Counted from the first letter of the stretch, positions 7,266 to 16,353 are shown. The stretch: DNA of 24,412 nucleotides from an uncultured beta proteobacterium (GCA_903892315.1 CAITHY010000100.1:1-24412); one strand, 5' to 3'. Made by a program: numbers and translations. Notes: generated by a model not told the origin, from the sequence alone.

Positions 7266-8462
7266 ATGAATCCGCTAGTGACCCCTTCTTTTCCAAGCCG
7301 CCTTCCCCAGGTCGGAACCACGATCTTTACCGTCATGTCCGCTCTGGCTACAGAGTATCAAGCGATTAATCTTGGGCAGGGCTTTCCGGACTTTCCATGC
7401 GACAGAAAACTGATTGCTGACGTGAATGCCGCCATGCTGGCAAATCACAATCAATATCCTCCTATGGCTGGAGTTGCAGAGCTTCGCAATGGCATCAGTA
7501 GGAAGATTGAAAGTTTATATAGTCATCACTACAACCCCGACACTGAAGTCACGATTACTGCAGGTGGCACCCAAGCCATTTTTACAGCCATACTTTCTTG
7601 TGTTGGTCCTGCTGATGAAGTCATCATCATTGAGCCTGCTTTTGACTGCTACCGCCCTGCAATAAATTTGGCCGGAGGAAAAACCATTGCTATTTCATTG
7701 CAGGTTATACGCGATGAATTAGGGCAAGTTGCCTCATATCAAATTCCGTGGGATTTATTGGCAAAGGCAATCAATCCAAAAACGCGACTCATCTTAATAA
7801 ACACTCCCCATAACCCGACTGGCATGGTTTGGGATAAATCAGACCTTGACCGTCTAGCAGCCTTAGTTCGCAATACTTCCGCCTTAATTCTGAGCGATGA
7901 AGTCTATGAACATATGGTCTATGACGGCGCCCAGCACCATAGCATCGCCTCTCATCCGGAGCTAGCAGCTAGGTGTTTTCTAGTTTCTAGCTTTGGCAAA
8001 ACTTATCATGTCACTGGCTGGAAGATAGGTTATGTAGCCGCACCACCGCTACTGACAAAAGAATTCCGCAAGGTGCATCAGTTCAACGTATTTGCTGTCA
8101 ATACACCTATGCAATATGGCTTAGCTACTTATCTGGCAGATGAAAAACATTATTTAAATCTATCCGCTTTTTATCAAGCCAAGCGAGATTTTTTTAGGGC
8201 GGGATTGCAGCAAACCAAATTCAAATTACTCCCTACGCCCGGCAGCTATTTTCAATGCGCCGATTACTCGGCCCTAGGCATTCCTGAAGCCAAACTAAAT
8301 GAAGCTGATTTTTGCCAATGGCTTACCACTGAAGTCGGAGTAGCTGCTATTCCAGTGTCCGCCTTTTATGATGAACCTAATGAGTCTGGTGTCATTCGGT
8401 TTTGTTTTGCAAAGCAAGAGCAAACACTCGCCACTGCGTTACAGCGCTTACAAAATTTATAG
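7266..8462 (+). CDS. Pyridoxal-phosphate aminotransferase, methionine aminotransferase (YbdL) type
   Basis: A 398-residue class I/II aminotransferase. The family motifs are NLGQGFPDFP (36-43), QYPPMAGVAELR (63-74), TAGGTQAIF (98-106), NTPHNPTGMVW (179-189), SDEVYEHMVYDG (210-221) and SSFGKTYHVTGWKIGY (241-256), with Lys245 as the PLP-binding lysine. The C-terminal IRFCFAK supplies the carboxylate-binding arginine. The GQGFPDF and QYPPMAG motifs place it with YbdL-like enzymes that transaminate methionine and some aromatic amino acids; exact substrate is uncertain. There is no clear ribosome site before the ATG. It heads a run of co-directional genes, with the next one 10 bases downstream. Confidence 0.88.
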   Translation: MNPLVTPSFPSRLPQVGTTIFTVMSALATEYQAINLGQGFPDFPCDRKLIADVNAAMLANHNQYPPMAGVAELRNGISRKIESLYSHHYNPDTEVTITAGGTQAIFTAILSCVGPADEVIIIEPAFDCYRPAINLAGGKTIAISLQVIRDELGQVASYQIPWDLLAKAINPKTRLILINTPHNPTGMVWDKSDLDRLAALVRNTSALILSDEVYEHMVYDGAQHHSIASHPELAARCFLVSSFGKTYHVTGWKIGYVAAPPLLTKEFRKVHQFNVFAVNTPMQYGLATYLADEKHYLNLSAFYQAKRDFFRAGLQQTKFKLLPTPGSYFQCADYSALGIPEAKLNEADFCQWLTTEVGVAAIPVSAFYDEPNESGVIRFCFAKQEQTLATALQRLQNL

Positions 8463-8472
8463 AGGAAAAAAA

Positions 8473-9204
8473 ATGATAAATCCAAAATCAAAGAAGATGA
8501 TTGATGTTTATAGTTGGCCAACCCCAAATGGCCATAAGGTCCACATCATGCTTGAAGAGTGTGGTTACCACCTGGGTCGGGACTGGATTGCCCACCCGAT
8601 TGATATTGGTGCCGGCGATCAATTTGCCCCAGAGTTCCTCAAGATTAGCCCCAACAACAAGATTCCAGCGATAGTTGACCCGATTGGTCCAGACGGCAAA
8701 TCCATCAATGTCTTTGAGTCTGGCGCCATTCTTCTCTATTTAGCCAGCAAGACTGGTAAGTTCCTACCCCAAAGCACTCGCGGTAAGTTCGAGGTGCTGC
8801 AGTGGCTGATGTTCCAAATGGGCGGTCTTGGCCCTATGCTTGGGCAAAACCACCACTTCCGACTCTACGCGCCTGAGAAAATTGAATACGCTATTAATCG
8901 CTACACCAATGAGGCCAAGCGCATCTATGGGGTATTGGACGGTCAACTGAAAGATAATCCATATATTGCAGGCAAAAGCTATTCCATTGCTGATATCGCG
9001 ATTTATCCATGGACTCGTAATTGGAAAAATCAAGGCATTGAAATCAATGATTACCCGCATTTCAAAAAGTGGTTTGAAAAGATTGGCGCACGTCCAGCAG
9101 TCATACGTGGCTGCGAAGTACTAACGGCATTACGCAAACCCTTGCATGATGACAAGGCTAGAGAGCAGTTGTTTGGCTCCACCCAGTATCAAAAGAGGAA
9201 ATAA
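8473..9204 (+). CDS. yfcG: Glutathione S-transferase-like disulfide-bond oxidoreductase, YfcG type
   Basis: A 243-residue cytoplasmic GST-fold protein. The N-terminal thioredoxin-like domain holds IDVYSWPTPNGHK, with Thr17 and Asn19 in place of a catalytic cysteine, as in E. coli YfcG. PEFLKISPNNKIPAIVD and FESGAILLYLA complete the glutathione site. The helical domain has LQWLMFQMGGLGPMLGQNHHF and YSIADIAIYPW. YfcG/YghU (nu-class) enzymes reduce disulfides using bound glutathione. I chose the ATG at 8473, preceded by AGAGGAAA and 10 bases after the aminotransferase stop, over a longer frame from 8368 that would overlap that gene. The next gene starts one base after its stop. Confidence 0.9.
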   Translation: MINPKSKKMIDVYSWPTPNGHKVHIMLEECGYHLGRDWIAHPIDIGAGDQFAPEFLKISPNNKIPAIVDPIGPDGKSINVFESGAILLYLASKTGKFLPQSTRGKFEVLQWLMFQMGGLGPMLGQNHHFRLYAPEKIEYAINRYTNEAKRIYGVLDGQLKDNPYIAGKSYSIADIAIYPWTRNWKNQGIEINDYPHFKKWFEKIGARPAVIRGCEVLTALRKPLHDDKAREQLFGSTQYQKRK

Positions 9205-9205
9205 G

Positions 9206-10060
9206 ATGAGTATTCAATCAATAGGCGTCATAGGTGCCGGCACGATGGGCAATGGGATTGCACAAGTATGTGCCGTAGCTGGTCTGGATGTTGTGATGGT
9301 GGATATTCATGCGGCAGCGGTGCAACGTGGCCTTGAGCAAATCAGCAAGAGCTTGGATCGATTAGTTAAAAAAGAGGCGTTAACGGTTGAAGCTAAAGAT
9401 GCCGCTCTCAAGCACATTAAAGGAAGCACTTCTTATGCCGACTTCAAGGGTTTAGGCTTAGTGATTGAAGCAGCAACCGAAAACCAAGCAATCAAAGAAA
9501 AGATTCTGAAGCAAGTAGATGAGATTGTTGGTAAAGACACCATCATTGCCACCAATACTTCCTCCCTGTCGATCACTAAACTTGCAGCACTTGACTCCAA
9601 CCCTGCTCGTTTTATTGGGATGCACTTCTTTAACCCGCCACCCCTAATGGCTTTGGTGGAAGTGATTCGCGGCCTGCAAACCAGTGATGCGACTCATGCG
9701 GCCATTATTGAGATGGCTAAGCGTATTGGCAAAGAACCGATCACCGTTAAAAACTCACCAGGCTTTGTAGTAAATCGTATCTTGCTACCAATGATTAATG
9801 AGGCTTTCTTTGTTTTATCAGAAGGTCTTGCTAGCCCAGAAGATATTGATGCTGGCATGAAGTTAGGTTGCAATCAACCGATTGGACCGCTAGCTTTAGC
9901 GGACCTCATTGGATTGGATACTTGCTTAGCTGTGATGGAAGTGTATTTTGAAAACTTCAGTGACTCCAAATACCGCCCATGCCCACTGCTTCGTGAAATG
10001 GTTGCCGCTGGATACCTCGGTCGCAAAACCGGTCGCGGCGTCTACAACTACGACAAATAA
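9206..10060 (+). CDS. hbd: 3-hydroxybutyryl-CoA dehydrogenase
   Basis: A 284-residue NAD(P)-dependent enzyme interconverting acetoacetyl-CoA and (S)-3-hydroxybutyryl-CoA, in fatty acid, butyrate or phenylacetate breakdown. The Rossmann motif is IGVIGAGTMGNGIA (6-19). The active-site region reads NTSSLSITKLA and then MHFFNPPPLMALVEVI, with His140 the catalytic histidine. KNSPGFVVNRILLPMINEA and a PxGPLxLADLIGLD motif define the C-terminal helical domain. I chose the ATG at 9206 one base after the GST stop, with AGAGGAAA inside the end of that gene; a longer frame would overlap GST by about 60 bases. No thiolase or crotonase lies nearby, so the pathway is not fixed by context. Confidence 0.95.
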   Translation: MSIQSIGVIGAGTMGNGIAQVCAVAGLDVVMVDIHAAAVQRGLEQISKSLDRLVKKEALTVEAKDAALKHIKGSTSYADFKGLGLVIEAATENQAIKEKILKQVDEIVGKDTIIATNTSSLSITKLAALDSNPARFIGMHFFNPPPLMALVEVIRGLQTSDATHAAIIEMAKRIGKEPITVKNSPGFVVNRILLPMINEAFFVLSEGLASPEDIDAGMKLGCNQPIGPLALADLIGLDTCLAVMEVYFENFSDSKYRPCPLLREMVAAGYLGRKTGRGVYNYDK

Positions 10061-10104
10061 TTTGATTTATTTTTACCCATTTCTAAAACCTATCCATTCC
10101 TATC

Positions 10105-10584
10105 GTGAATCCCATTCCACCCTTAGTACGTAAACTTGGCTATGCCGGTCTCATTCCTTTTATTGGACTTGCCCTCATGGTGCAATTAGCGCCGACACCA
10201 ATTAATTATTTAAGCGCAGAATCTATAGCGGGTTATGGCGCAGTCATTACCTCCTTTATGGGGGCATTGCATTGGGGTGCCAACTTACATCATCTAGGCA
10301 AAGCACCTGCTGGTGACCGCTGGGAAGACCGTAACGCATGGATCTGGGGTGTGATCCCCGCTTTGGTTGCATGGTTAGCACTCCATATTTATATCCCAGT
10401 AGGCTTGCTGATATTAGCTTCCACCCTGATTATTCAGCGCAATATTGATCAGAACACCTACCAATATTATTTTGCTGATGATGCTGCGCGCTCTGCATTT
10501 ATGACGATGCGCACTCGCTTAACTTATGTTGCTGCTGCATGTCTCACCTGGGCATCCTTAGTCATTCTCTTTATTCAAGCATGA
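10105..10584 (+). CDS. DUF3429 family integral membrane protein
   Basis: A 159-residue membrane protein with about four to five hydrophobic segments. It shows the DUF3429 pattern: KLGYAGLIPFIGLAL near the start, then YGAVITSFMGALHWG, a buried His-Trp-Gly, and a central W-x-W-G-V-I-P segment. The family is common in proteobacteria; no function is established that I know of. The frame begins with GTG at 10105 and there is no purine-rich ribosome site before it. The first internal ATG (codon 24) would delete the conserved first helix, so GTG is preferred. It lies 44 bases after hbd and 4 bases before rarA. Confidence 0.8.
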   Translation: MNPIPPLVRKLGYAGLIPFIGLALMVQLAPTPINYLSAESIAGYGAVITSFMGALHWGANLHHLGKAPAGDRWEDRNAWIWGVIPALVAWLALHIYIPVGLLILASTLIIQRNIDQNTYQYYFADDAARSAFMTMRTRLTYVAAACLTWASLVILFIQA

Positions 10585-10588
10585 TGCA

Positions 10589-11902
10589 ATGAGCAGTCTT
10601 TTTGATAGCGCACCGCCTCCACCCTTAGCAGAAGCACTGCGTCCAAAAACGATTGAAGAAGTGATTGGGCAAGCTCATTTATTAGCAAACGGTAAACCAC
10701 TTAATCTAGCATTTGCCTCCGGCAAGCCACACTCGATGATTTTGTGGGGACCTCCAGGTATTGGTAAAACGACTCTGGCACGTCTCTCCGCCAATGCATT
10801 TGATCGCGAGTTCATTGCGATCTCTGCAGTGCTGGCAGGCGTCAAAGAAATCCGGGAATCGATTGAACAAGCCCAACAAAACATGGCTCAGTACAGCAAA
10901 CAAACGATTTTGTTTGTTGACGAGATCCATCGCTTTAATAAAAGCCAGCAAGACGCCCTGCTACCCCATGTAGAGTCAGGTTTGTTCACCTTTATTGGCG
11001 CCACTACCGAGAACCCCTCATTTGAAGTGAACTCAGCACTCCTGTCGCGCGCTCAAGTTTACGTTTTAAAGTCTCTCACCCCCGAAGAGTTGAAATTACT
11101 CTTTGAACGTGCTCATCAACATGCAATGCCCACTGTGCAGTTTGAATCCGCAGCCATCGATACCCTCATTTCTAATGCCGATGGTGATGCACGGCGTCTC
11201 CTTAACTTGGTTGAACAAGTGCGTAACGCGGTGCTCACACCAAATGCCGAAGTGAAGGTTGTGGATCAGCAATTGATTGAAAACGCGCTCAGCGCTCAGG
11301 CGCGGCGTTTTGATAAAGGGGGTGATCACTTCTACGATCAAATCTCAGCACTCCATAAATCCGTTCGTGGATCCAATCCCGATGCAGCCCTGTACTGGTT
11401 TTGTCGCATGCTCGATGGTGGTGCCGACCCTCGTTACTTAGCCAGACGTATCATTCGGATGGCCTGGGAAGATATTGGCCTGGCCGACCCAAGAGCAATG
11501 CAGTTAGCTAACGATGCGGCTCAGACCTATGAAAGACTGGGCTCCCCTGAGGGTGAGCTAGCTCTTGGGCAAGCGGTGGTGTATCTAGCTGTAGCCTCTA
11601 AAAGTAATGCAAGTTACAACGCTTTTAATGCTGCTCGCGCTTATGTAGCTAACGACCAATCTAAAGCTGTTCCCACTCATTTACGCAATGCACCTACCAA
11701 GCTGATGAAAGAGCTCGGTCATGGCAAAGAGTATCGCTACGCCCATGACGAACCTCATGGCTATGCTGCTGGTGAAAATTATTTACCCGACGGGATGAAA
11801 GAGCCGCATTGGTATGAGCCCGTTGAGCGTGGCCTAGAGTTACAGATTAAAGAAAAACTGGCATTCTTAAGAAAGCTTGATGAAGAACACAAGAAGAAAT
11901 AA
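10589..11902 (+). CDS. rarA: Replication-associated recombination protein RarA (MgsA), AAA+ ATPase
   Basis: A 437-residue AAA+ ATPase related to clamp-loader and RuvB subunits; it acts at stalled replication forks and single-stranded DNA ends. The N-terminus [21 protein letters not shown] is typical. Walker A is GPPGIGKTT (54-62), Walker [11 protein letters not shown], and sensor 1 is in [20 protein letters not shown]. The C-terminal half has [28 protein letters not shown] and the RarA tetramerisation region ending in YEPVERGLE. Length and motifs are complete. It begins 4 bases after the DUF3429 stop and ends 6 bases before the next gene, so it is probably coupled to both, although no shared function is evident. 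Confidence 0.97.
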   Translation: MSSLFDSAPPPPLAEALRPKTIEEVIGQAHLLANGKPLNLAFASGKPHSMILWGPPGIGKTTLARLSANAFDREFIAISAVLAGVKEIRESIEQAQQNMAQYSKQTILFVDEIHRFNKSQQDALLPHVESGLFTFIGATTENPSFEVNSALLSRAQVYVLKSLTPEELKLLFERAHQHAMPTVQFESAAIDTLISNADGDARRLLNLVEQVRNAVLTPNAEVKVVDQQLIENALSAQARRFDKGGDHFYDQISALHKSVRGSNPDAALYWFCRMLDGGADPRYLARRIIRMAWEDIGLADPRAMQLANDAAQTYERLGSPEGELALGQAVVYLAVASKSNASYNAFNAARAYVANDQSKAVPTHLRNAPTKLMKELGHGKEYRYAHDEPHGYAAGENYLPDGMKEPHWYEPVERGLELQIKEKLAFLRKLDEEHKKK

Positions 11903-11908
11903 GGCGCT

Positions 11909-12535
11909 ATGAGTACAAAGATTGCAGCGACTTTTTACTACGACATTGTTTCACCGTTTGCTTATCTTTATATCAAACAACGGCAGCGTCTTGAAAGCAA
12001 GCTAGAGATTAGACCTATTCCGATTTTATTGGGTGGCCTACTCAGAGCCACTGAAAATCAGGGTCCAGGAGAAGTTGCAGTCAAACGACCGCATACTTAT
12101 CAGTTCTGTGTATGGCAGGCAGAGAAGCTGGGTATCCCTTTTCGCTTTCCAGAACATCATCCATTTATGACCGTTGCTGCGCAACGCCTTCTGGTGGAGC
12201 AGAAGGCCGACTGGACTATGGTTGAACGTGCTTTTGATTATATTTGGGTGGAAGGTAAAGATCCCAATCTATCTTGGCCAGACTTTTGTAACTACCTAGG
12301 ACTTCCCGTAGACACACCCAAACCTGAAAACCCAGAGGTGAAAGCAAGACTGATTAGCAATACCAATCAAGCAAAAGCTGATGGAGCCTTTGGGGTCCCC
12401 GCCCTGATCGTGAATCAACATTGTTTTTGGGGTGTTGACACCATTGACTGGACACTGGATTACCTTGCAAGACCCGGCATGTTTACAGAAGCCTCCTATG
12501 CTTATGCCGGAAACGTTCCTAACGGTCTGGGCTGA
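11909..12535 (+). CDS. 2-hydroxychromene-2-carboxylate isomerase-like protein (DsbA fold)
   Basis: A 208-residue kappa-class GST/DsbA-like protein. The N-terminus ATFYYDIVSPFAYL carries Ser15 where the family has its catalytic serine instead of a CxxC motif. PIPILLGGLLRA, the FRFPEHHPFMTVAAQR segment and GAFGVPALIV with the cis-proline, followed by FWGVDTIDW, are all characteristic. Named members isomerise 2-hydroxychromene-2-carboxylate in naphthalene breakdown and need glutathione. No naphthalene gene is visible here, so the true substrate is likely different. It is the last gene of the rightward run. Downstream there is only a short hairpin without a T-run, so termination is unclear. Confidence 0.85.
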   Translation: MSTKIAATFYYDIVSPFAYLYIKQRQRLESKLEIRPIPILLGGLLRATENQGPGEVAVKRPHTYQFCVWQAEKLGIPFRFPEHHPFMTVAAQRLLVEQKADWTMVERAFDYIWVEGKDPNLSWPDFCNYLGLPVDTPKPENPEVKARLISNTNQAKADGAFGVPALIVNQHCFWGVDTIDWTLDYLARPGMFTEASYAYAGNVPNGLG

Positions 12536-12612
12536 AGGATCATTTAGCCCTTCAGGGCTCTTGGGCAATACAATCCAACACAAGCTATTTTTATCTTATT
12601 AAAGGAGTTCTT

Positions 12613-13188
12613 ATGCGTAAGCTACTTGCTACCGTTGTGGTTGCTGTTTCTTGTTTTGCTACCCAAGCAGCAGTTGCGGGACCGAAGGTCGAATTCAAAA
12701 CAACGATGGGTAACTTTGTCGTTGAATTAGATGATGTGAAAGCGCCTAAGAGTACTGCCAACTTTTTGAACTACGTCAAGAGTGGTTTTTATAACGGCAC
12801 CATCTTTCATCGCGTGATTGATGGCTTCATGATTCAGGGTGGCGGCTTTACGCCAGACTTGGTACAAAAGCCAACTGATGCTCCAGTGGTTTCTGAAGCG
12901 CAAAATGGCCTAAAAAATAATGTTTATACGATAGCAATGGCTCGCACATCCGATCCTGATTCTGCAACTTCCCAGTTCTTTATCAATGTGAAAGACAATG
13001 CGGCATTGGACTTCCCTAATGCGATGGGTAATGGCTATACCGTGTTTGGCAAAGTGATCTCTGGCACACAAACCATCGATGCCATTCGCAAAGTGCCAAC
13101 GATGGTTGCTCCAGCCCCACGCATGGGCAGAATGTCTGACGTTCCTACCAAGACTGTCACTATCGAATCTGCAACGATTCTGAAGTAA
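12613..13188 (+). CDS. ppiA: Periplasmic peptidyl-prolyl cis-trans isomerase, cyclophilin type
   Basis: A 191-residue cyclophilin that speeds proline isomerisation during protein folding. Residues 1-22 form a signal peptide ending AAVA, so the enzyme should act in the periplasm. The domain begins VEFKTTMGNFVVELD and contains the core motif IFHRVIDGFMIQGGGF, the MARTSDPDSATSQFFINV segment and GYTVFGKVISG. The length equals that of E. coli PpiA. A strong AAAGGAG site lies 7 bases before the ATG. It starts 77 bases after the previous gene and probably has its own promoter; the next gene follows after 24 bases. Confidence 0.94.
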   Translation: MRKLLATVVVAVSCFATQAAVAGPKVEFKTTMGNFVVELDDVKAPKSTANFLNYVKSGFYNGTIFHRVIDGFMIQGGGFTPDLVQKPTDAPVVSEAQNGLKNNVYTIAMARTSDPDSATSQFFINVKDNAALDFPNAMGNGYTVFGKVISGTQTIDAIRKVPTMVAPAPRMGRMSDVPTKTVTIESATILK

Positions 13189-13212
13189 ATAGTAGTTGCT
13201 AGGTAAGCCGCG

Positions 13213-15039
13213 ATGATTTTGCTCGATGATGCGCAAAGCACTGCGGCCTTACCCACTAGCCGCCAATATGAAAATGCACTGCGCTACTGGTGCGTTCTTC
13301 CAAGCGGTGATCATGCGCTAGATTTAGCCGCTACCCAAGAGTGTCTCACCGAAATATCCGCCTCTCTTGCTCAGGGCGAATATATTGTTGCCGCCTTTGC
13401 TTATGAGCTAGGCAGACAAATTCATAATCTACCTGAGCGAGTCAATCAGCCTGACCATCCCCGCCCACTGATCGAGGCTTGGTCTTTTGCGGGATTCAAA
13501 AAACTATCAAAGCAGGATGTTGATCACTGTATTGCTCAAAAACTAGCCTCACTGGATCCCTCTCAAGCAAGTGCTGGAGTCATGGATGTTCAGCAATCCT
13601 TGAGCGAGGAACAATTTAATGCTGATATTGCAGCGATACAGGAATACATCCGTAGCGGTGATAGTTACCAGATTAATCACACCTACCGAATCACAGGCAA
13701 GACTTATGGTCCACCACTGGCCTTGTATGGCCGCTTAAGAGATCGCCAGCCTGGACGTTTTGGTGCCTATATTGAGCATGAGGGAAACTTTTTACTGTCG
13801 CAATCACCTGAACTCTTTATTGCTCGAGATGACGCTACCATCAAAGCCATGCCAATGAAGGGTACTGCCAGCGCCCTTTCTACGGTTGCGAGCGCCTTAA
13901 CAGATGACCCAAAGAATCAAGCCGAGAATGTCATGATCGTTGATCTGCTGCGTAATGATCTGAGTCGCATCTCCCTTCCGGGTACTGTACTTGTGCCAAA
14001 TCTATTTGAAGTGGCTAGGCATGGCGATGTGTTGCAAATGACTTCCACCGTACAAGGTCAGATCAAGCCTGAAGTTTCTCTATTTGATATTTTCAAGGCC
14101 GTATTTCCATGTGGATCCGTAACCGGGGCTCCAAAAAAACGCAGCATGGAGATTATTCAAGAGCTGGAAGCCGAAGACCGTGGCTATTATTGCGGTGCTT
14201 TAGGCTGGCTTGACCCCAATGAGAACTTTGCCTTTAGCGTTCCCATCCGAACTGTGGAAATTAGACAAGATCAGGACTCTCATGCTTCGAGCTTCACTCT
14301 AGGGGTTGGCGCTGGAATAACCAATGACTCCGATGCAGCCCAGGAGTGGCAAGAGTGTCGTATTAAATCTGCGTTCCTCATGGATCTTCCGAGCGCTAGC
14401 GGTTTATTTGAAACCATTTCCGTTCTCAATGGTGAGCCGCAGAGATTCAATGCGCACCTGCAACGCCTATCTGCATCTGCAGCAGCTCTAAGAATTCCTT
14501 TTCAACTTGAGGCTGCCAAGAATTTAATTTTGAGCACTTGTGTATCGCTTGATCAAGGCTTGTCCTATCGATTAAGACTTAATCTCTCAACCACTGGTGA
14601 GTTATTAGTGACCACTGCTGCAATGGATTTGATCAATGAACCCGTCAAAATATTTTGGGCTAAAGATATTCTGCCGGGTGATACAAGGATGTTTTCTGGA
14701 GATGCTTTGCTGCGTCATAAAGTCAGCAATCGATCTCTCTATGATCAGGCTTGGCAAGAAGCTGTGAAGCTAGGTGGATTTGACGCTCTGTTTATAAACG
14801 AACAAGGCTTGGTTACTGAGGGCGGAAGGACTAGCATTTTTGTCAAACCTCACAATAGTTCTGAATGGCTTACGCCACCGGTGTCAGCCGGCCTTTTACC
14901 TGGGGTAATGCGTTCTGCCCTGCTTGCAGACCCCGCGCTAAATGCCCGTGAAGCTAACCTGACTATTAATGATGTTTCAATGGCGGATGAGATTATGCTT
15001 AGCAATGCACTACGCGGCGCCATCAAGGCCCATTTTTAG
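13213..15039 (+). CDS. pabB: Fused aminodeoxychorismate synthase component I and 4-amino-4-deoxychorismate lyase (PabB-PabC)
   Basis: A 608-residue fusion that makes p-aminobenzoate for folate from chorismate. Residues about 125-390 are the chorismate-binding domain: SGDSYQINHTYR, PMKGTA, NVMIVDLLRNDLSRI, GDVLQMTSTVQG, FPCGSVTGAPKKRSMEII and the GYYCGALGW motif. Residues about 395-608 are a class IV PLP aminotransferase fold acting as the lyase: GLFETISVLNGEP, Lys503 in LRHKVSNRSLYDQA as the PLP lysine, LVTEGGRTSIFV and SAGLLPGVMR. A separate glutaminase (PabA) is needed and not seen here. Such fusions are known in betaproteobacteria. It lies 24 bases after ppiA and 9 before the Nudix gene. 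Confidence 0.93.
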   Translation: MILLDDAQSTAALPTSRQYENALRYWCVLPSGDHALDLAATQECLTEISASLAQGEYIVAAFAYELGRQIHNLPERVNQPDHPRPLIEAWSFAGFKKLSKQDVDHCIAQKLASLDPSQASAGVMDVQQSLSEEQFNADIAAIQEYIRSGDSYQINHTYRITGKTYGPPLALYGRLRDRQPGRFGAYIEHEGNFLLSQSPELFIARDDATIKAMPMKGTASALSTVASALTDDPKNQAENVMIVDLLRNDLSRISLPGTVLVPNLFEVARHGDVLQMTSTVQGQIKPEVSLFDIFKAVFPCGSVTGAPKKRSMEIIQELEAEDRGYYCGALGWLDPNENFAFSVPIRTVEIRQDQDSHASSFTLGVGAGITNDSDAAQEWQECRIKSAFLMDLPSASGLFETISVLNGEPQRFNAHLQRLSASAAALRIPFQLEAAKNLILSTCVSLDQGLSYRLRLNLSTTGELLVTTAAMDLINEPVKIFWAKDILPGDTRMFSGDALLRHKVSNRSLYDQAWQEAVKLGGFDALFINEQGLVTEGGRTSIFVKPHNSSEWLTPPVSAGLLPGVMRSALLADPALNAREANLTINDVSMADEIMLSNALRGAIKAHF

Positions 15040-15048
15040 AAAGTCGGT

Positions 15049-15609
15049 ATGAAGTATTGCTCTCACTGCGCCTCTGTATTAACCATCAAGATTCCAGCAG
15101 ATGACTCTCGTGAACGTCATGTCTGTGAAGTCTGTGGCAGCATTCATTATCAAAATCCGCGCAACGTAGTTGGCAGCATTCCGGTGTTCGGCAAGCAAGT
15201 TCTCTTATGTCGTCGCGCCATAGAACCTCGTCATGGCTTTTGGACTTTACCTGCGGGCTTTATGGAGTTAGGCGAGAGTACCAGTCACGGTGCTGCACGC
15301 GAAACTCTTGAGGAAGCTGGTGCCGTTGTGGAAATTGGGCCACTCTATTCTTTGCTGAATGTGCCCCACGCAGAACAGGTACACCTCTTTTATTTGGCTA
15401 CGATGGCAACGCCAGAATTTTCTGCCGGTGAAGAAAGCTTGGAAGTGGCGCTCTTCCACGAGCATGAGATTCCTTGGAGTGAATTATCCTTCCCTACCGT
15501 GAAGCAAACCCTCGAATGGTTCTTTGCAGACCGCGCTGCCGGCAACTTAGACGTTGGTAGGGAATTTCAGGTGCGTAGTCGTGATGTTTTGCCATCTGAA
15601 CGAATTTGA
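15049..15609 (+). CDS. Nudix hydrolase with N-terminal zinc ribbon
   Basis: A 186-residue protein. The N-terminus holds a four-cysteine zinc ribbon (Cys4, Cys7, Cys26, Cys29). It is followed by YQNPRNVVGSIPV and a complete Nudix box, GFMELGEST...AARETLEEAGAVV, which fits Gx5Ex7REUxEExGU. Nudix enzymes hydrolyse nucleoside diphosphates linked to another group; ADP-ribose, NADH or a folate precursor are options, not resolved by sequence. Its place right after pabBC is interesting because dihydroneopterin triphosphate is a Nudix substrate in folate synthesis, but the zinc-ribbon group is not the usual one for that. The initiation site reads AGTCGGTATG, identical to that of aat. Confidence 0.85.
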   Translation: MKYCSHCASVLTIKIPADDSRERHVCEVCGSIHYQNPRNVVGSIPVFGKQVLLCRRAIEPRHGFWTLPAGFMELGESTSHGAARETLEEAGAVVEIGPLYSLLNVPHAEQVHLFYLATMATPEFSAGEESLEVALFHEHEIPWSELSFPTVKQTLEWFFADRAAGNLDVGREFQVRSRDVLPSERI

Positions 15610-15615
15610 GTCGGT

Positions 15616-16353
15616 ATGGGTCAGATAGCTTGGCTAGGGCCCAACGACCCTTTCCCAAATCCACTACTCGAGGTCGATCCCGACCCCAGCGTTCCTGGAC
15701 TCATTGCTGTCAGTGAGCAGATATACCCAGAGCAACTAGCTCGCGCCTATCAACAAGGTATTTTTCCCTGGTACTCGGATAACCAACCTATTCTCTGGTG
15801 GTCACCGGATCCCCGCATGGTATTAAAGCCCGGCGCGTTTAAATGCAGTGAATCTTTGCAAAAGAATATTCGACTCTTTTGTCAAAACACGCAATCACAG
15901 ATATTGGTAGATGATGATTTTGGTGCGGTCATACGCTCATGTGCCACAAGCACTCGCAAAGATCAGGATGGTACTTGGATTACCCATGAAATTATTCACG
16001 CCTACACCGCTCTACACGAAGCAGGCAATGCTCATAGCATTGCTGTAATAGAGGATGGCCAACTTACTGGGGGACTCTATTGCGTTGCCTTTGGGGGGAT
16101 GGTGTTTGGTGAATCGATGTTTAGTCGCAAGACGAATGCATCCAAAATTGCTTTAGCAGCCCTAAGTGCATGGTGCTTGATGAATGAAGTCCAAATGATC
16201 GACTGTCAGCAAGAAACAGCCCACCTGCTATCTTTAGGCGCTGCCCCAATGCCCAGGAAGGTCTTTTTAGAGCAACTGCAAATATCCATAAATCAAACTA
16301 AGATTGAGAAATCTTGGACTTTTGATAAAGCAATCTTGCATCACTGGTTATGA
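15616..16353 (+). CDS. aat: Leucyl/phenylalanyl-tRNA--protein transferase
   Basis: A 245-residue N-degron enzyme that transfers Leu or Phe from tRNA to proteins with N-terminal Lys or Arg, marking them for ClpS/ClpAP. Diagnostic motifs are GLIAVS...[26 protein letters not shown] in the N-terminal half, then [25 protein letters not shown] and [20 protein letters not shown], with MIDCQ near the end. Length is normal. It starts 6 bases after the Nudix stop and overlaps bpt by four bases (ATGA), so the two transferases are translationally coupled. Cytoplasmic. Confidence 0.96.
   Translation: MGQIAWLGPNDPFPNPLLEVDPDPSVPGLIAVSEQIYPEQLARAYQQGIFPWYSDNQPILWWSPDPRMVLKPGAFKCSESLQKNIRLFCQNTQSQILVDDDFGAVIRSCATSTRKDQDGTWITHEIIHAYTALHEAGNAHSIAVIEDGQLTGGLYCVAFGGMVFGESMFSRKTNASKIALAALSAWCLMNEVQMIDCQQETAHLLSLGAAPMPRKVFLEQLQISINQTKIEKSWTFDKAILHHWL

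Noticed and set aside
8368..8472. Longer start for the YfcG-like GST
   Set aside because: It would lie inside the end of the aminotransferase gene; the ATG at 8473 has AGAGGAAA directly upstream.
9146..9205. Longer start for 3-hydroxybutyryl-CoA dehydrogenase
   Set aside because: Overlaps the GST gene in another frame; the family begins right at the Rossmann motif, matching the ATG at 9206.
12546..12559. Small hairpin AGCCCT/AGGGCT after the isomerase gene
   Set aside because: No following T-run and only a short stem, so not called as a terminator.
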